A stretch of DNA of 64,000 nucleotides from Candidatus Enterococcus courvalinii (GCF_017315945.1 NZ_JAFLWI010000016.1:186001-250000); one strand, 5' to 3'; counted from the first letter of the stretch, positions 46,030-55,734 are shown. Translations and numbers: made by a program. Notes: generated by a model from the sequence alone, not told the origin.

Positions 46030-47394
46030 ATGCGTGAATTAACCAAAGGGAATCCAGCAAAACTAATTTTTATTTTTACGATTCCCCTCTTGATTGGGAA
46101 TATTTTCCAACAATTTTACAATATGGTCGACATGATCATTGTAGGCCAAACTTTAGGGAAGAATGCCTTAGCTGCCGTTGGTTCAACCGGAAGCTTAACT
46201 TTTTTGATTATCGGTTTTGCCCAAGGACTCACAGCAGGTCTAGCAATTATCACAGCTCAACGTTTCGGTGCCCAAGATTATCGTGGTCTAAAGAAAAGTT
46301 TTGCTACTAGCATCATCATTAGTCTCGTTGTTACAATCGTCTTAACCGTTCTCAGTCTCTTATTCATTCGTCCGATGCTACAGCTCATGCAAACTCCTCC
46401 AGAAATTATTGATCAAGCCCAAGCATTTATCTCAATTATCTTGATGGGGATTTTCGCATCAATGAGTTTCAATTTATTATCAAATGTTATTCGTGCTTTA
46501 GGGGACAGTCGTACACCTCTTTTTTTCCTGATTATCGCTGTTATTATCAATGTGATTTTAGATTTAGTTTTTATTATTCATTTTGGTATGGGCGTAGAAG
46601 GGGCTGGGATTGCAACAGTGATTGCGCAAGTCGCATCGAGTCTGCTTTGTTTGGTCTACATCAAGAGAAAGATTCCGCTACTTCAATTACGAAAAAAAGA
46701 TTTTGTTTTCGATAAAAAAGAAATCCGTACCCATTTAAATATTTCGTTACCAATGGCCTTTCAAGCATCAATCATCGCTATTGGGGCAATCATTTTACAA
46801 TCAGCTCTCAATAGTCTAGGGACAGATGTTGTGGCCGCTCAAGCTGCAGCAGGTCGAATCGATCAATTCGCCACGCAACCAATGATGTCTTTTGGAATCA
46901 CGATGGCGACATTTACCGCTCAAAATTATGGTGCCAAAGAATATGGCCGTATATTAAAAGGGGTGAAACAGTGTCTCTTGATGAGTGGTGGCTTTAGTCT
47001 CGTTGCAGGAGCTGTTGTTATCATCTTTGGTCACTCTTTTGTTCACCTATTCGTAGATGCCAGCGAAACGCGTGTATTTGAGTTAGCACAGATTTATTTT
47101 ACTATCAATGGTTCGCTTTACTGGATACTAGCAATTTTATTTATTTTACGCTATACGTTGCAAGGCCTCGGCCAAAGTAAGATTCCGACAATTGCTGGGA
47201 TTATGGAACTTATCATGCGTTCATTCGCAGCCATTTTCCTAACCGCTTTATGGGGCTATCCTGGTGCTGCTGCCGCTTCACCTTTGGCATGGATTGGTTC
47301 CGTTGCCGTATTACTTTATTCTTATTTCAAAGCAATCAAAAAGTTACGCAAATTGGATGAGCAACAACAGTTCGAACGTACTTTGGAAGCATAA
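46030..47394 (+). CDS. MATE family multidrug/toxin efflux transporter
   Basis: This 454-residue protein has 12 helices and the MATE repeats, beginning TKGNPAKLIFIFTIPLLIGNIFQQFYNMVDMIIVGQTLG and including ALGDSRTPLFF near residue 160 and TLQGLGQSKIPTIAG near 380. MATE proteins expel cationic drugs with Na+ or H+; the substrate is unknown. The ATG at 46030 with AGGAG upstream replaces a start eight codons earlier. Confidence 0.9.
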   Translation: MRELTKGNPAKLIFIFTIPLLIGNIFQQFYNMVDMIIVGQTLGKNALAAVGSTGSLTFLIIGFAQGLTAGLAIITAQRFGAQDYRGLKKSFATSIIISLVVTIVLTVLSLLFIRPMLQLMQTPPEIIDQAQAFISIILMGIFASMSFNLLSNVIRALGDSRTPLFFLIIAVIINVILDLVFIIHFGMGVEGAGIATVIAQVASSLLCLVYIKRKIPLLQLRKKDFVFDKKEIRTHLNISLPMAFQASIIAIGAIILQSALNSLGTDVVAAQAAAGRIDQFATQPMMSFGITMATFTAQNYGAKEYGRILKGVKQCLLMSGGFSLVAGAVVIIFGHSFVHLFVDASETRVFELAQIYFTINGSLYWILAILFILRYTLQGLGQSKIPTIAGIMELIMRSFAAIFLTALWGYPGAAAASPLAWIGSVAVLLYSYFKAIKKLRKLDEQQQFERTLEA

Positions 47395-47398
47395 AAAC

Positions 47399-47434
47399 AA
47401 AAAGGTTGGGACAAAATTTTGTCCCAACCTTTTT
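47399..47434. terminator. Bidirectional terminator between the MATE gene and kup
   Basis: AAAAGGTTGGGACAAAA is directly followed by its complement, with A and T runs on the two sides. Its outer edge touches the kup stop codon. Confidence 0.9.
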
Positions 47435-49434
47435 TACTCGTTTTCTTTTCGCTCTTTCAACCAAGTTTTACGTGTACGCCCAATAAATAATGGAACTGTT
47501 TCATGTTTGACTTCACTGTACTCTAAACCAAACCACGTTTCTGGCGATGTTGCATATTTTTTGATAGCGAGTTTTGCTTGCATGATTTGTCGATCCCATT
47601 TGCTTAATGATGTGACATTTGACAAAACTTCATCAATCAAAATAAATTGGAAATCCCCCACTTCTCTTCCAGGCGTGAGTGAATAACGTTGTGGTTGTTT
47701 TGGCAATCGCCCTTCCTTCATCAAGTCGTGAATGATCTGGCGAATATAGACATTGATTTCCTGCTCTACACGAAAACCAAGGAACAGTTTTACTTGAACA
47801 ATGAAATCTGTATCCATCATTTCAATTTGATATTCTTTCGTGTAAGGTTCATCCGTAACTTCTACATGCACAAACCAATAAACAGCTGCACGTTTTGGTC
47901 GCTTATCTAAAATCGAATAAACAAATTGTTTTCCAATCTGGTCATCTTCCATATTAGGAACCAAAAAGACTACATTTGTTTGATAAACAGGTAAGGAAGT
48001 ATCTTTTCTCAATTTTGCTAATTGAGGGATATACTCGCGAAGTGGCACATCTTCCGCCACTGACTCTCGAATAATATTTCCTCTTTCCCAAATAAACATG
48101 ACTGTCAAAATAAGTAACGCGATTAAGACCGCCACAAAACCACCATGGAAAAACTTCACAATACTTGATAAAAAGAAAACTATCTCAATTGCCCCAAAGA
48201 AAAAGGTTACAAGTTGCGCCAGCCAATGACTATGTCCACTTTGAATCAAATAAAAATAGAGTAGTGCCGTCGTCATCAACATCGTAACTGTAATTGATAA
48301 TCCATATGCTGCTTCCATACGATGTGACGTTCGAAAAGTAATCACGATAATTGAACAAGCCAGCCATAACATAAAGTTTACTGCTGGAATGTACATCTGA
48401 CCAATGCTACTTCCGGGATACATAATTTTCAATCTTGGTAATAGTTTCAATTTGATTGCTTCAGAGACTAACGTAAACGAACCTGAAATCAATGCTTGCG
48501 AAGCGATCACCGCAGCGACTGTGGCAAATCCAACTCCAAAACCAGTTAAACTATTTGGCATCATTTGGAAAAACGGATTCAGATTTTCAATTTCTTGAAT
48601 ATCTGGATTTTGATAGACATTGATTAACCAAGCTGCTTGTCCAAAGTAATTCAACATCAGGCAAAGCTTAACATATGGCCAGCTCAAACGAATATTCAGC
48701 TTCCCAACATGACCTAAATCTGAATACAACGCTTCTGCCCCAGTTGTTGCTAAAAAAACATTCCCTAAAATAAATAAACCTAGCCGATTATCTGGACTAA
48801 GTAATAACTGAATTGCGTAATAAGGATTGATTGCACGTAGAACTGTCCAGTCTTGACTAAAATTTATGACCCCCATCACGCCCAAAAAAGTAAACCATAA
48901 GAACATGATTGGACCAAATGCTTTCCCAACCAATTCAGAACCAAAACGTTGGACCATAAACAAAGACAAGATGATCACTAAAGTAATGATTACAATAATT
49001 GTTTGATCATTTCCAAATCGTTCAAAAAACTGTGGGATCCCTCTCAATCCTTCGATTGCGGTTGTAACTGTCACTGCCGGTGTCAATACACCGTCAGCAA
49101 GTAATGCCGCGCCACCTATCATTGCCGGAATAATTAAATATTTCCCGCCTTTTCTCACTAAAGTATACAAGGAAAAGATACCACCTTCTCCATGGTTATC
49201 CGCATTTAGTGCAATCACAACATATTTAATCGTTGTTAATAAAGTCAATGTCCAAAAAATTAGCGAAACTGCCCCAATGACAAAGTCAGGATTGATTCCC
49301 TGCAGTCCCCCGTTATCACCCACAATTGCCTTCATTACATATAATGGGCTAGTTCCGATGTCACCATAAACTACACCCATTGCTACCAAAAGACCTGCAG
49401 CTGACAATTTTTTGACATTCTTTTTTGTTGTCAA
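47434..49434 (-). CDS. kup: Kup family potassium transporter
   Basis: The 666-residue protein has 12 helices and a soluble C-terminal domain, like Kup/KupA of lactic acid bacteria. The signature [15 protein letters not shown] is near residue 22 and [16 protein letters not shown] near 78; [19 protein letters not shown] follows. Kup imports K+ with H+, and in Lactococcus it is inhibited by c-di-AMP. The ATG of the longest frame has no ribosome binding site, while TTG 49434 has GAGGGAG five bases upstream, so I start there. A candidate attenuator leader precedes it. Confidence 0.92.
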   Translation of the reverse strand: MTTKKNVKKLSAAGLLVAMGVVYGDIGTSPLYVMKAIVGDNGGLQGINPDFVIGAVSLIFWTLTLLTTIKYVVIALNADNHGEGGIFSLYTLVRKGGKYLIIPAMIGGAALLADGVLTPAVTVTTAIEGLRGIPQFFERFGNDQTIIVIITLVIILSLFMVQRFGSELVGKAFGPIMFLWFTFLGVMGVINFSQDWTVLRAINPYYAIQLLLSPDNRLGLFILGNVFLATTGAEALYSDLGHVGKLNIRLSWPYVKLCLMLNYFGQAAWLINVYQNPDIQEIENLNPFFQMMPNSLTGFGVGFATVAAVIASQALISGSFTLVSEAIKLKLLPRLKIMYPGSSIGQMYIPAVNFMLWLACSIIVITFRTSHRMEAAYGLSITVTMLMTTALLYFYLIQSGHSHWLAQLVTFFFGAIEIVFFLSSIVKFFHGGFVAVLIALLILTVMFIWERGNIIRESVAEDVPLREYIPQLAKLRKDTSLPVYQTNVVFLVPNMEDDQIGKQFVYSILDKRPKRAAVYWFVHVEVTDEPYTKEYQIEMMDTDFIVQVKLFLGFRVEQEINVYIRQIIHDLMKEGRLPKQPQRYSLTPGREVGDFQFILIDEVLSNVTSLSKWDRQIMQAKLAIKKYATSPETWFGLEYSEVKHETVPLFIGRTRKTWLKERKENE

Positions 49435-49483
49435 CTTTTCTCCCTCATTTCTGTCCCCAATTAGCATTTAGAAAACAAAATAA

Positions 49484-49523
49484 AAAGATTCAAGCAACAG
49501 CCAAAACAACTATCACTTGAATC
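49484..49523 (-). terminator. Leader terminator upstream of kup
   Basis: GATTCAAG (49487-49494) pairs with CTTGAATC (49516-49523); the minus strand then reads TTTTTATTTTG. It lies downstream of a strong promoter and upstream of the kup start, so it acts within the kup leader. Confidence 0.75.
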
Positions 49524-49524
49524 T

Positions 49525-49588
49525 GATAAAAAGCATCAAACCAGCGATATCTTTGCTCCGCTAGCAACCTAAAATCATTATTTTTATC
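49525..49588 (-). promoter_or_regulatory. Candidate aptamer in the kup leader
   Basis: On the minus strand GATAAAAA (49581-49588) can pair with TTTTTATC (49525-49532), enclosing 48 bases with an inner hairpin TTGCT/AGCAA. The element ends one base before the leader terminator, the geometry of a riboswitch. It does not match the c-di-AMP riboswitch or any other class that I know. Confidence 0.45.
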
Positions 49589-49611
49589 GTTTATTTCCTA
49601 AACTTCCTCTC

Positions 49612-49640
49612 ATTATCTTAGGAAACCTTCTATGTGTCAA
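49612..49640 (-). promoter_or_regulatory. Strong kup promoter
   Basis: TTGACA (minus strand, 49635-49640), a 17-base spacer and GATAAT (49612-49617). Transcription would start near 49605, giving a leader of about 170 nt. Confidence 0.8.
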
Positions 49641-49658
49641 CCACTTTTAGTAAGTGAT

Positions 49659-49913
49659 TCAACTGCGAAATAAGCGCTCAATAATAAAGTAATAAATGAC
49701 TAGGCACAAGATTGCGCCAAGCAAAGCTGGAATCAAATAAACGTCTACAACTACTGGACCAAATTCACCCAAAATCAATTCACCTAACCAGCTACCCAGA
49801 GCACCAACGACAACATTTCCTGTACAGCCACCAGGAACATCTTTTCCCAAAATGGCTCCAGCTATCATTCCTAATATAGCACCAATAACGAGCGCACCCA
49901 AAAAGCTTAACAT
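49659..49913 (-). CDS. GlsB/YeaQ/YmgE family stress-associated membrane protein
   Basis: An 84-residue glycine-rich protein with three helices: GALVIGAILGMIAGAILGKDVPGGCTGNVVVGALGSWLGELILG and a C-terminal helix. The family (transglycosylase-associated) is small and stress-linked; in E. faecalis GlsB is encoded near Gls24. GGAGGAGG lies before the ATG. Here it stands alone, upstream of kup. Confidence 0.85.
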   Translation of the reverse strand: MLSFLGALVIGAILGMIAGAILGKDVPGGCTGNVVVGALGSWLGELILGEFGPVVVDVYLIPALLGAILCLVIYYFIIERLFRS

Positions 49914-50028
49914 GTCGCGTCCTCCTCCAGTCTTTCTATAAATGATTTTACGCTTATTCAGTCTGTCTTACCAATGGATAACCTTTTTTGAGTGGAAATT
50001 TCGCAAGCTATTTCTTTTTCTCACAAAA

Positions 50029-50074
50029 AAAGCTGAAAGCAAAAACATTTAGAATGTCTTGCTTTCAGCTTTTA
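50029..50074 (-). terminator. Terminator of pnp
   Basis: AAAAGCTGAAAGCAA pairs with TTGCTTTCAGCTTTT; the loop contains a second short stem ACATT/AATGT. The minus strand continues with a T tract. Confidence 0.88.
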
Positions 50075-50086
50075 ACGAATCAATTT

Positions 50087-52210
50087 TTATTTTGTTTCTT
50101 TTGAAGCATCATCATCGTTCAATAAAACTTTTCTCGATAAGTTTACACGACCTTGCTTGTCGATTTCTGTTACTTTTACAAGAACTTCGTCACCAAGTTT
50201 AACGACATCTTCAACATTGTTGACACGTTCGTTTGCTAATTGAGAAATATGAACTAAGCCATCTTTTCCTTTAATTAGGTTAACGAATGCACCAAATTTT
50301 TCGATTCGGACAACTTTACCTAAGTAAACTTCGCCAACTTTCACTTCTTTTGTAAGATCTTCGATGATCTTGATTGCTTTTTTGATCATTTCTGAATCAG
50401 CAGAGGCAATGCTTACTTTACCATCTTGATCAATATCAATTTTAACACCTGTTTCTTCGATGATTCCGTTAATCGTGTCGCCGCCTTTACCAATCACATC
50501 TTTGATCTTAGAAGGTTCGATTTGGATCATTTCAATTTTCGGTGCGTATTGGCTTAATTCTTCACGTGGTGCAGCAATCGTTGAAGTCAATTCTTCTAAG
50601 ATTTCCATACGCGCTTGTTTTGCTTGAGCCAATGCTTCTTTTAGGATTTGTTCAGTGATCCCTTGGATTTTGATATCCATTTGTAAAGCAGTGATTCCAT
50701 CTTTTGTTCCAGCAACTTTAAAGTCCATGTCGCCAAGGTGATCTTCTAGCCCTTGGATATCTGTTAAGATTGTGTAGTTTTCACCATCAGAAACAAGTCC
50801 CATGGCAATACCAGCAACTGGTGCTTTAATTGGAACACCTGCATCCATCAATGCTAATGTACCTGCACAAATACTTGCTTGAGAAGAAGAACCATTTGAT
50901 TCTAAAACTTCTGCTACTAAACGAATTGTGTAAGGAAAGTCTTCCTCAGCAGGAATAACTTGTGCTAATGCACGTTCACCTAAAGCACCATGTCCAATTT
51001 CGCGACGGCCTGGTGAGCCTGCACGACCAGTTGAACCAACAGAAAATTGTGGGAAATTATAATGATGAATAAATCGTTTGCTCACTTCAACCCCTAGGCC
51101 ATCGATAATTTGATGTTCTCCTAATGGTGCCAGTGTACAAGCAGATAAGGCTTGTGTTTGTCCACGAGTAAATAAACCTGAACCATGAACACGTGGTAAT
51201 AAGCCAACTTCTGAAGCAAGTGGACGAATTTCATCTAATTTACGGCCATCCGGACGAATTTTGTCAATCGTGATCAATTCACGAACAACATCTTTTTCTA
51301 AGTCTTCCGTAATTTGTTTCACTTCTTTAGCTAAATGAGCTTCATCTTCATGATCCGCAAATTTTTCAGCGTATGCTTCACGAATATTGATTTTTACTTG
51401 TTCGATATTGTCTTCACGCGCAAGTTTTTCTTCCGTCATTACGGCAGTTTTCATTGTTTCATATGAAGCAGCAAAAATTTCTTTTTTAAGATCTGCGTCT
51501 ACTTGCAATAAAGTAACTTCCATTTTTTCTTTGCCGACAGCTTGAACAATTTCTTCTTGGAAAGCAACTAATTCTTTGATTGCATCAAAACCAAAAAGCA
51601 ATGCCCCAAGCATGTCTTCTTCAGAAACTTCTTTAGCGCCACTTTCAACCATGTTAATAGCTTGTTTTGTTCCTGCTACAGAAAGCTCGATATCTGTTAG
51701 TTCTGCTTGTTCAACAGTTGGATTCAAGACATACTCGCCATTTACACGACCCACTTCAACCCCTGCAATTGGGCCATCAAAAGGAATATCAGAAATAGAT
51801 AACGCTAAAGATGAACCTAGCATTGCAGCCATTGCTGGTGAACAATCTGTCTCAACACTCATTACGATGTTTGTCACTTGAACTTCATTACGGAAGCCTT
51901 CCGCAAACATTGGACGGATTGGGCGGTCAATCAAGCGTGCAGTCAATGTTGCTTCTGTACTTGGACGACCTTCGCGTTTGATGAACCCACCTGGGATTTT
52001 ACCAGCCGCATACATTTTTTCTTCATAGTTGATTGTTAATGGAAAGAAGTCTGTATCTTTTGCTTCTTTAGAGGCAACTGCCGCACTTAATACCACAGTG
52101 TCGCCATAGCGAACTAAAACAGCTCCATTTGCTTGTTTTGCTAATTGACCGACTTCTACTTCTAAGGGACGGCCTCCCCATGTCATTTTAAATACTTGTT
52201 TTTCTGACAT
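50087..52210 (-). CDS. pnp: Polyribonucleotide nucleotidyltransferase (PNPase)
   Basis: PNPase (707 residues) degrades RNA 3' to 5' by phosphorolysis. Two RNase PH domains (the second with [21 protein letters not shown] near residue 400), a KH domain ([25 protein letters not shown] near 560) and a C-terminal S1 domain ([21 protein letters not shown] near 625) are all present. The ATG is chosen by AAAGGAG; the frame is open 15 codons further. It follows rpsO, the classic order, with a long leader hairpin before it. Confidence 0.97.
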   Translation of the reverse strand: MSEKQVFKMTWGGRPLEVEVGQLAKQANGAVLVRYGDTVVLSAAVASKEAKDTDFFPLTINYEEKMYAAGKIPGGFIKREGRPSTEATLTARLIDRPIRPMFAEGFRNEVQVTNIVMSVETDCSPAMAAMLGSSLALSISDIPFDGPIAGVEVGRVNGEYVLNPTVEQAELTDIELSVAGTKQAINMVESGAKEVSEEDMLGALLFGFDAIKELVAFQEEIVQAVGKEKMEVTLLQVDADLKKEIFAASYETMKTAVMTEEKLAREDNIEQVKINIREAYAEKFADHEDEAHLAKEVKQITEDLEKDVVRELITIDKIRPDGRKLDEIRPLASEVGLLPRVHGSGLFTRGQTQALSACTLAPLGEHQIIDGLGVEVSKRFIHHYNFPQFSVGSTGRAGSPGRREIGHGALGERALAQVIPAEEDFPYTIRLVAEVLESNGSSSQASICAGTLALMDAGVPIKAPVAGIAMGLVSDGENYTILTDIQGLEDHLGDMDFKVAGTKDGITALQMDIKIQGITEQILKEALAQAKQARMEILEELTSTIAAPREELSQYAPKIEMIQIEPSKIKDVIGKGGDTINGIIEETGVKIDIDQDGKVSIASADSEMIKKAIKIIEDLTKEVKVGEVYLGKVVRIEKFGAFVNLIKGKDGLVHISQLANERVNNVEDVVKLGDEVLVKVTEIDKQGRVNLSRKVLLNDDDASKETK

Positions 52211-52246
52211 AACTTCTCCTTTTCCTTTTCGTGAAAGCAAGACGCT

Positions 52247-52306
52247 ACTAAACAAATGAAAACCGCCAATCTTTTATGGCCAGTTAGCAACTTTCATTTG
52301 GTTAGT
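52247..52306 (-). promoter_or_regulatory. Long hairpin in the pnp leader
   Basis: A 15-base arm (52247-52261) pairs with 52292-52306 with one mismatch, and the 30-base loop has an inner GCCA/TGGC stem. It lies 37 bases before the pnp start, like the E. coli pnp leader hairpin that RNase III cuts for autoregulation. Confidence 0.6.
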
Positions 52307-52350
52307 AGGAGTCCATCATGCTTGATCACAGATTCTTTGGTTTCACAGTA

Positions 52351-52381
52351 AAAAAAGTGAGATTCATGTGAACCTCACTCT
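52351..52381 (-). terminator. Terminator of rpsO
   Basis: AGTGAG-TTC pairs with GAA-CTCACT with one wobble; the minus strand continues with seven T. Some read-through into pnp is likely. Confidence 0.75.
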
Positions 52382-52393
52382 CTTTAAATTAAA

Positions 52394-52663
52394 TTAACGA
52401 CGTAGACCTAGACGTTGGATTAATTCGCGGTAACGTTGAACGTCAGTTTTACGTAAGTAAGCTAACAAGTTACGACGGTGACCAACTTTTTTCATCAAGC
52501 CACGGTATGAATGGTGATCTTTTTTGTGAACACGTGCATGTTCATTCAAGTGATTGATTTCTTCAGTTAATACAGCGATTTGTACTTCTGGAGAACCAGT
52601 ATCTCCTTCATGGCGTGCATAGTCTTTAATGATTTCGTTTTTACGTTCTTTTGAAATTGCCAT
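52394..52663 (-). CDS. rpsO: 30S ribosomal protein S15
   Basis: S15 (89 residues) binds 16S rRNA at the platform. The sequence [27 protein letters not shown] and [22 protein letters not shown] is fully conserved. The ATG at 52663 is preceded by GAGGTGG; the longer frame belongs to the leader. It is followed by pnp on the same strand. Confidence 0.97.
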   Translation of the reverse strand: MAISKERKNEIIKDYARHEGDTGSPEVQIAVLTEEINHLNEHARVHKKDHHSYRGLMKKVGHRRNLLAYLRKTDVQRYRELIQRLGLRR

Positions 52664-52688
52664 TGTTTCCACCTCTTTCGAATATTTC

Positions 52689-52735
52689 CCTGTGACTGAG
52701 TAAAACGTTGGTGATTCGCTTAACCAAGTGACAGG
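52689..52735 (-). promoter_or_regulatory. Structured rpsO leader
   Basis: CCTGT-ACT pairs with AGT-ACAGG around an inner TTGGT/ACCAA stem on the minus strand, 26 bases before the rpsO start. S15 represses its own translation through such leader structures in several bacteria. Confidence 0.5.
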
Positions 52736-52853
52736 ACGCGTGCTTAAACACACAGCTATACTTTACCTGAAATGATGCTATAAATCAAGTAAAGAATCAT
52801 TAAGAAAGAATAGTTTTCAAACAATCTAACTACTACTTTTTTTATTTTATGTT

Positions 52854-52859
52854 ACACTA
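52854..52859 (+). promoter_or_regulatory. Extended -10 box of def
   Basis: TGTTACACT has the TGn extension and lies 55 bases before def; no clear -35 is visible. Confidence 0.4.
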
Positions 52860-52914
52860 TAGTGCGAAAAGTGACTTGTCTTATTCAAGTCTTAGATGAA
52901 AGGAGTCATTTTCC

Positions 52915-53478
52915 ATGATTACAATGGATGATATTATTCGTGAAGGCAATCCAACTTTACGTGAAGTAGCAAGCGAAGTTTCACTTCCACTTAGTGAGGA
53001 AGATATCGCATTAGGAAAAGAAATGATCGAATTTCTAAAAAACAGCCAAGATCCTGTTAAAGCGGAAGAATTAAACTTACGTGGAGGTGTCGGTCTAGCT
53101 GCACCTCAATTAGACATTTCAAAACGGATCATTGCCGTTCATGTACCTAGTGCAGATCCAGAAGTGACAGAACCCACTTTAAGTACAGTGATGTATAATC
53201 CAAAAATTTTAAGCCACTCTGTTCAAGACGCTTGTCTTGGTGAAGGTGAAGGATGCTTATCTGTCGATCGTGAAGTTCCAGGTTATGTCGTTCGTCATGC
53301 AAAAGTAACGATTTCTTATTATGACGCCGATGGACAAAAACAAAAAATTCGTTTAAAAAACTACGAAGCGATTGTTGTTCAACACGAAATCGATCACATC
53401 AATGGGGTTATGTTCTATGACCACATCAATGAAGCTAACCCATTTTCGCTTAAAGAAGGCGTGCTTGTCATCGATTAA
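52915..53478 (+). CDS. def: Peptide deformylase
   Basis: The 187-residue metalloenzyme removes the formyl group from nascent proteins. The three motifs are intact: GVGLAAPQ near residue 60, EGCLSV near 112, and HEIDH near 156 with both metal histidines. The insert between motifs is that of the Gram-positive type 2 enzymes. The SD is rather far (about 10 bases) from the ATG. A terminator follows. Confidence 0.96.
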   Translation: MITMDDIIREGNPTLREVASEVSLPLSEEDIALGKEMIEFLKNSQDPVKAEELNLRGGVGLAAPQLDISKRIIAVHVPSADPEVTEPTLSTVMYNPKILSHSVQDACLGEGEGCLSVDREVPGYVVRHAKVTISYYDADGQKQKIRLKNYEAIVVQHEIDHINGVMFYDHINEANPFSLKEGVLVID

Positions 53479-53530
53479 GGTAATTGATTTTAATTAGCAC
53501 TTCTTGCTTCAACAGAAAAATGTATCGTCG

Positions 53531-53577
53531 AAAAATAAACTCGCCCCCTTCTTATTGGTTGACGAGTTTATTTTTTT
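53531..53577 (+). terminator. Terminator of def
   Basis: AAATAAACTCG pairs with CGAGTTTATTT across about 20 bases, followed by seven T. Confidence 0.8.
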
Positions 53578-53668
53578 GTTTTTATTCTCAGAAAGAACAA
53601 GCTTTTCTATCCTAATGTTACTTGTTTTCTTACATATAAGCCGTTCAGCATAAATAAAATAAAAAATA

Positions 53669-53697
53669 TGAAACTTTTTAACAACCTAATTCGTCTA
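53669..53697 (+). promoter_or_regulatory. ECF-type (SigV) promoter
   Basis: TGAAAC (53669-53674) and CGTCTA (53692-53697), 17 bases apart, are the -35 and -10 boxes of a SigV-like ECF sigma factor. It lies 36 bases before sigV, implying autoregulation. Confidence 0.8.
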
Positions 53698-53732
53698 TAT
53701 AAGTAGATGAGAAAGGAGGGTGCCCCAGACAA

Positions 53733-54236
53733 ATGGTTTTCGATGGTTGGAAAAGAAGAAAATATATAAAAGCGTTAGAAGAACTGGCAGACACACAGTA
53801 TGAAAAAATGTATCGTCTAGCTTTTAACTATTCCCATTCAAAGGAAGATGCACTAGATATCATCCAAGAAAGTTTTGAAAAAGCATTGAAAGCTATTCAG
53901 AAGAAAAATTTTCATGAAATCGAAGAGTTTAATGCTTGGTTTTTTCGAATCCTTATTTCTGTTTCTATTGATTTTTGGCGAAAAAACAAACGCGAAGCCG
54001 AACATCTCGATCAAAGTGAACAGTCATGGTCTTTCTTGAATGACTCGCAACACAGTTATCTCGAAATAGAAGAAATCATCAACCAGATCAGCAGCCCTAA
54101 TCGTGAGATCATCCTATTAAAATTTTTTGAAGGTTTTACCCTCAAAGAGATTTCTGTCATTTTATCGCTGAATGAGAACACGATCAAAACAAAACTATAC
54201 CGAAGCTTGAATGAATTAAGAAGCAAACTAGAATAA
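53733..54236 (+). CDS. sigV: ECF sigma factor, SigV type
   Basis: A 167-residue ECF sigma factor with region 2 (MYRLAFNYSHSKEDALDIIQESFEKALKAIQ) and region 4 (NREIILLKFFEGFTLKEISVILSLNENTIKTKLYRSLNELRSKL). In E. faecalis and B. subtilis SigV is freed when lysozyme binds RsiV, and turns on lysozyme resistance (for example oatA, pgdA). The start has GGAGG at an unusually long distance (13 bases). The anti-sigma gene follows 18 bases downstream. Confidence 0.9.
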   Translation: MVFDGWKRRKYIKALEELADTQYEKMYRLAFNYSHSKEDALDIIQESFEKALKAIQKKNFHEIEEFNAWFFRILISVSIDFWRKNKREAEHLDQSEQSWSFLNDSQHSYLEIEEIINQISSPNREIILLKFFEGFTLKEISVILSLNENTIKTKLYRSLNELRSKLE

Positions 54237-54254
54237 TCAAAGGAGAAGATTTCC

Positions 54255-55139
54255 ATGAAAGACTTTGTAAAAACGGTAATCAGAAATTTTTCAAAGCAAT
54301 ATCGTCAGCAAACATTGCCAGAAGACTTACACAAACAAGTGACTAATCTCTTTTATAAAGAAAAGAAAAAATATTCTTGGAGACGTTTTCGAAATCATAC
54401 CGTTCAAAGTGCTTTGGCACTCGCATTAACATTTATATTAGCTGTTAATTTATTTCCTGGCGTTGGTGAAGCTGCTAGTGTCCTTCCTGGTTTCGATAAG
54501 TTAGTGCAATTGGTTACGTTGCAAACTTTAACAGCCAAAAAAGAAGATAGCCAGATAGCGATTGATGTACCAAAAATCGAAACAGCTACACCAACAGAAG
54601 TTGCTAATACCTTAAACAAAAAATACCTAAAAGAAGCGCAAGCTGAATTTCAACAAGTCAAAAAACAATTCTTTGATGGCTCGCGTGTTTCTGTTACTGG
54701 AGATTTTGAAAAAGTTGTGGATGACTCGCGTTTTTTAGTAGTCAAACGAACTTTGACTCAGATTCAAGGAAGTTCTGCCACAACGACCCAATACGATACG
54801 ATTGATAAAAAGTTGAATGTCGTGGTATCTTTACCACTAATTTTTAAAAATGAAGATTACCTGTCTATCATCAGCGAGGAAATCAAACAACAAATGAATG
54901 AACAGATGCAAGCTGATCCGAATCAAATTTATTGGTCTAAAGCAGCTGACCAACCAACTGATGTCCAACCATTCAATCAAATCAAGCCGAATCAAACGTT
55001 CTATATCAATGCCAAGCATCAATTGACTATTACTTTTGCCCAAGGAAAAGTAGCACCATATTATATGGGAACACCTGAATTCGTGATTCCAACCAAAATC
55101 ATCCAACAACAATTGGCTTCACCTAATTATTTAAGTTAA
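54255..55139 (+). CDS. rsiV: Anti-sigma factor RsiV, lysozyme sensor
   Basis: The 294-residue protein has a cytoplasmic N-terminus of about 48 residues, one membrane helix (ALALALTFILAVNLFPG) followed by a signal-peptidase-like GEAAS, and an outer part with a PdaC-like region and a C-terminal DUF3298 domain (FYINAKHQLTITFAQGKVAPYYMGTPEF). That is the RsiV plan, in which lysozyme binding exposes the protein to signal peptidase and then to an intramembrane protease. No SigV target gene is adjacent. Confidence 0.88.
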   Translation: MKDFVKTVIRNFSKQYRQQTLPEDLHKQVTNLFYKEKKKYSWRRFRNHTVQSALALALTFILAVNLFPGVGEAASVLPGFDKLVQLVTLQTLTAKKEDSQIAIDVPKIETATPTEVANTLNKKYLKEAQAEFQQVKKQFFDGSRVSVTGDFEKVVDDSRFLVVKRTLTQIQGSSATTTQYDTIDKKLNVVVSLPLIFKNEDYLSIISEEIKQQMNEQMQADPNQIYWSKAADQPTDVQPFNQIKPNQTFYINAKHQLTITFAQGKVAPYYMGTPEFVIPTKIIQQQLASPNYLS

Positions 55140-55148
55140 ACAATGACT

Positions 55149-55206
55149 AAAAAGTTCGCTTAAAAAACCGACTGAACAGTTGATTTTCCAAGCGAACTTT
55201 TTTCAT
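55149..55206. terminator. Bidirectional terminator between rsiV and niaR
   Basis: AAAAGTTCGCTT pairs with AAGCGAACTTTT across about 28 bases, with A and T runs on both sides. Confidence 0.8.
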
Positions 55207-55210
55207 TTTT

Positions 55211-55732
55211 TTAGTCTTCATAAAGGATATGTGCAGCTGACAATGCACGTTTGATTTTTTTTAAAGTAGCTTCATCAGGATAGCGAATGGTGTGTAGGTG
55301 GATGCCTGAGGTCAATTCTGATAGCAATGTTGCCTGGCTTTTTTCATAACGTTTCATAAAGGAAGCTATGTCTTGTTTCGTTTTTAAGTGCAACATGCCC
55401 ACAAGTTCACCATACAGCGGATGCTCTACAATAACATCAACTACTTCTCCCCCGTGTTCAATGATAATTCGTAACTCTTCTTCCGTTTGTTGACGTTCAT
55501 GTTGAACAGCAATCTTACTAACAAAACCTGTATTTGTTTCATTTGATTCCAAAATGTATCCACGTGCTGTTGCAACTACTTCTTCTCCTGCTGCGCGAAG
55601 CAAGGCAATGTCCCCTACGACGATTTGACGGCTGACACCAAATTTTTTAGCAAACTTGCTTGCACTAACTGGTTTTTCTGCACTTGCTAATGTCTGCATG
55701 ATTTGTTGTCGACGTAGTTCTCCTTCCACCAT
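55211..55732 (-). CDS. niaR: NiaR-type niacin-responsive repressor (HTH plus 3H domain)
   Basis: The 173-residue protein has an N-terminal HTH (SASKFAKKFGVSRQIVVGDIALLRAAG) and a 3H domain with its conserved histidines (VEHPLYGEL; SGIHLHTI). NiaR represses niacin uptake and NAD synthesis genes when niacin is present. It is the last gene of a three-gene unit with a sirtuin and an acetyltransferase-chorismate mutase fusion; GAGGAGG precedes its ATG, which lies 2 bases after the previous stop. Confidence 0.87.
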   Translation of the reverse strand: MVEGELRRQQIMQTLASAEKPVSASKFAKKFGVSRQIVVGDIALLRAAGEEVVATARGYILESNETNTGFVSKIAVQHERQQTEEELRIIIEHGGEVVDVIVEHPLYGELVGMLHLKTKQDIASFMKRYEKSQATLLSELTSGIHLHTIRYPDEATLKKIKRALSAAHILYED

Positions 55733-55734
55733 TT

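Noticed and set aside
47264-47686. 140-codon plus-strand frame across the end of the MATE gene
   Set aside because: It crosses a perfect bidirectional terminator and overlaps both real genes; composition is that of an out-of-frame shadow.
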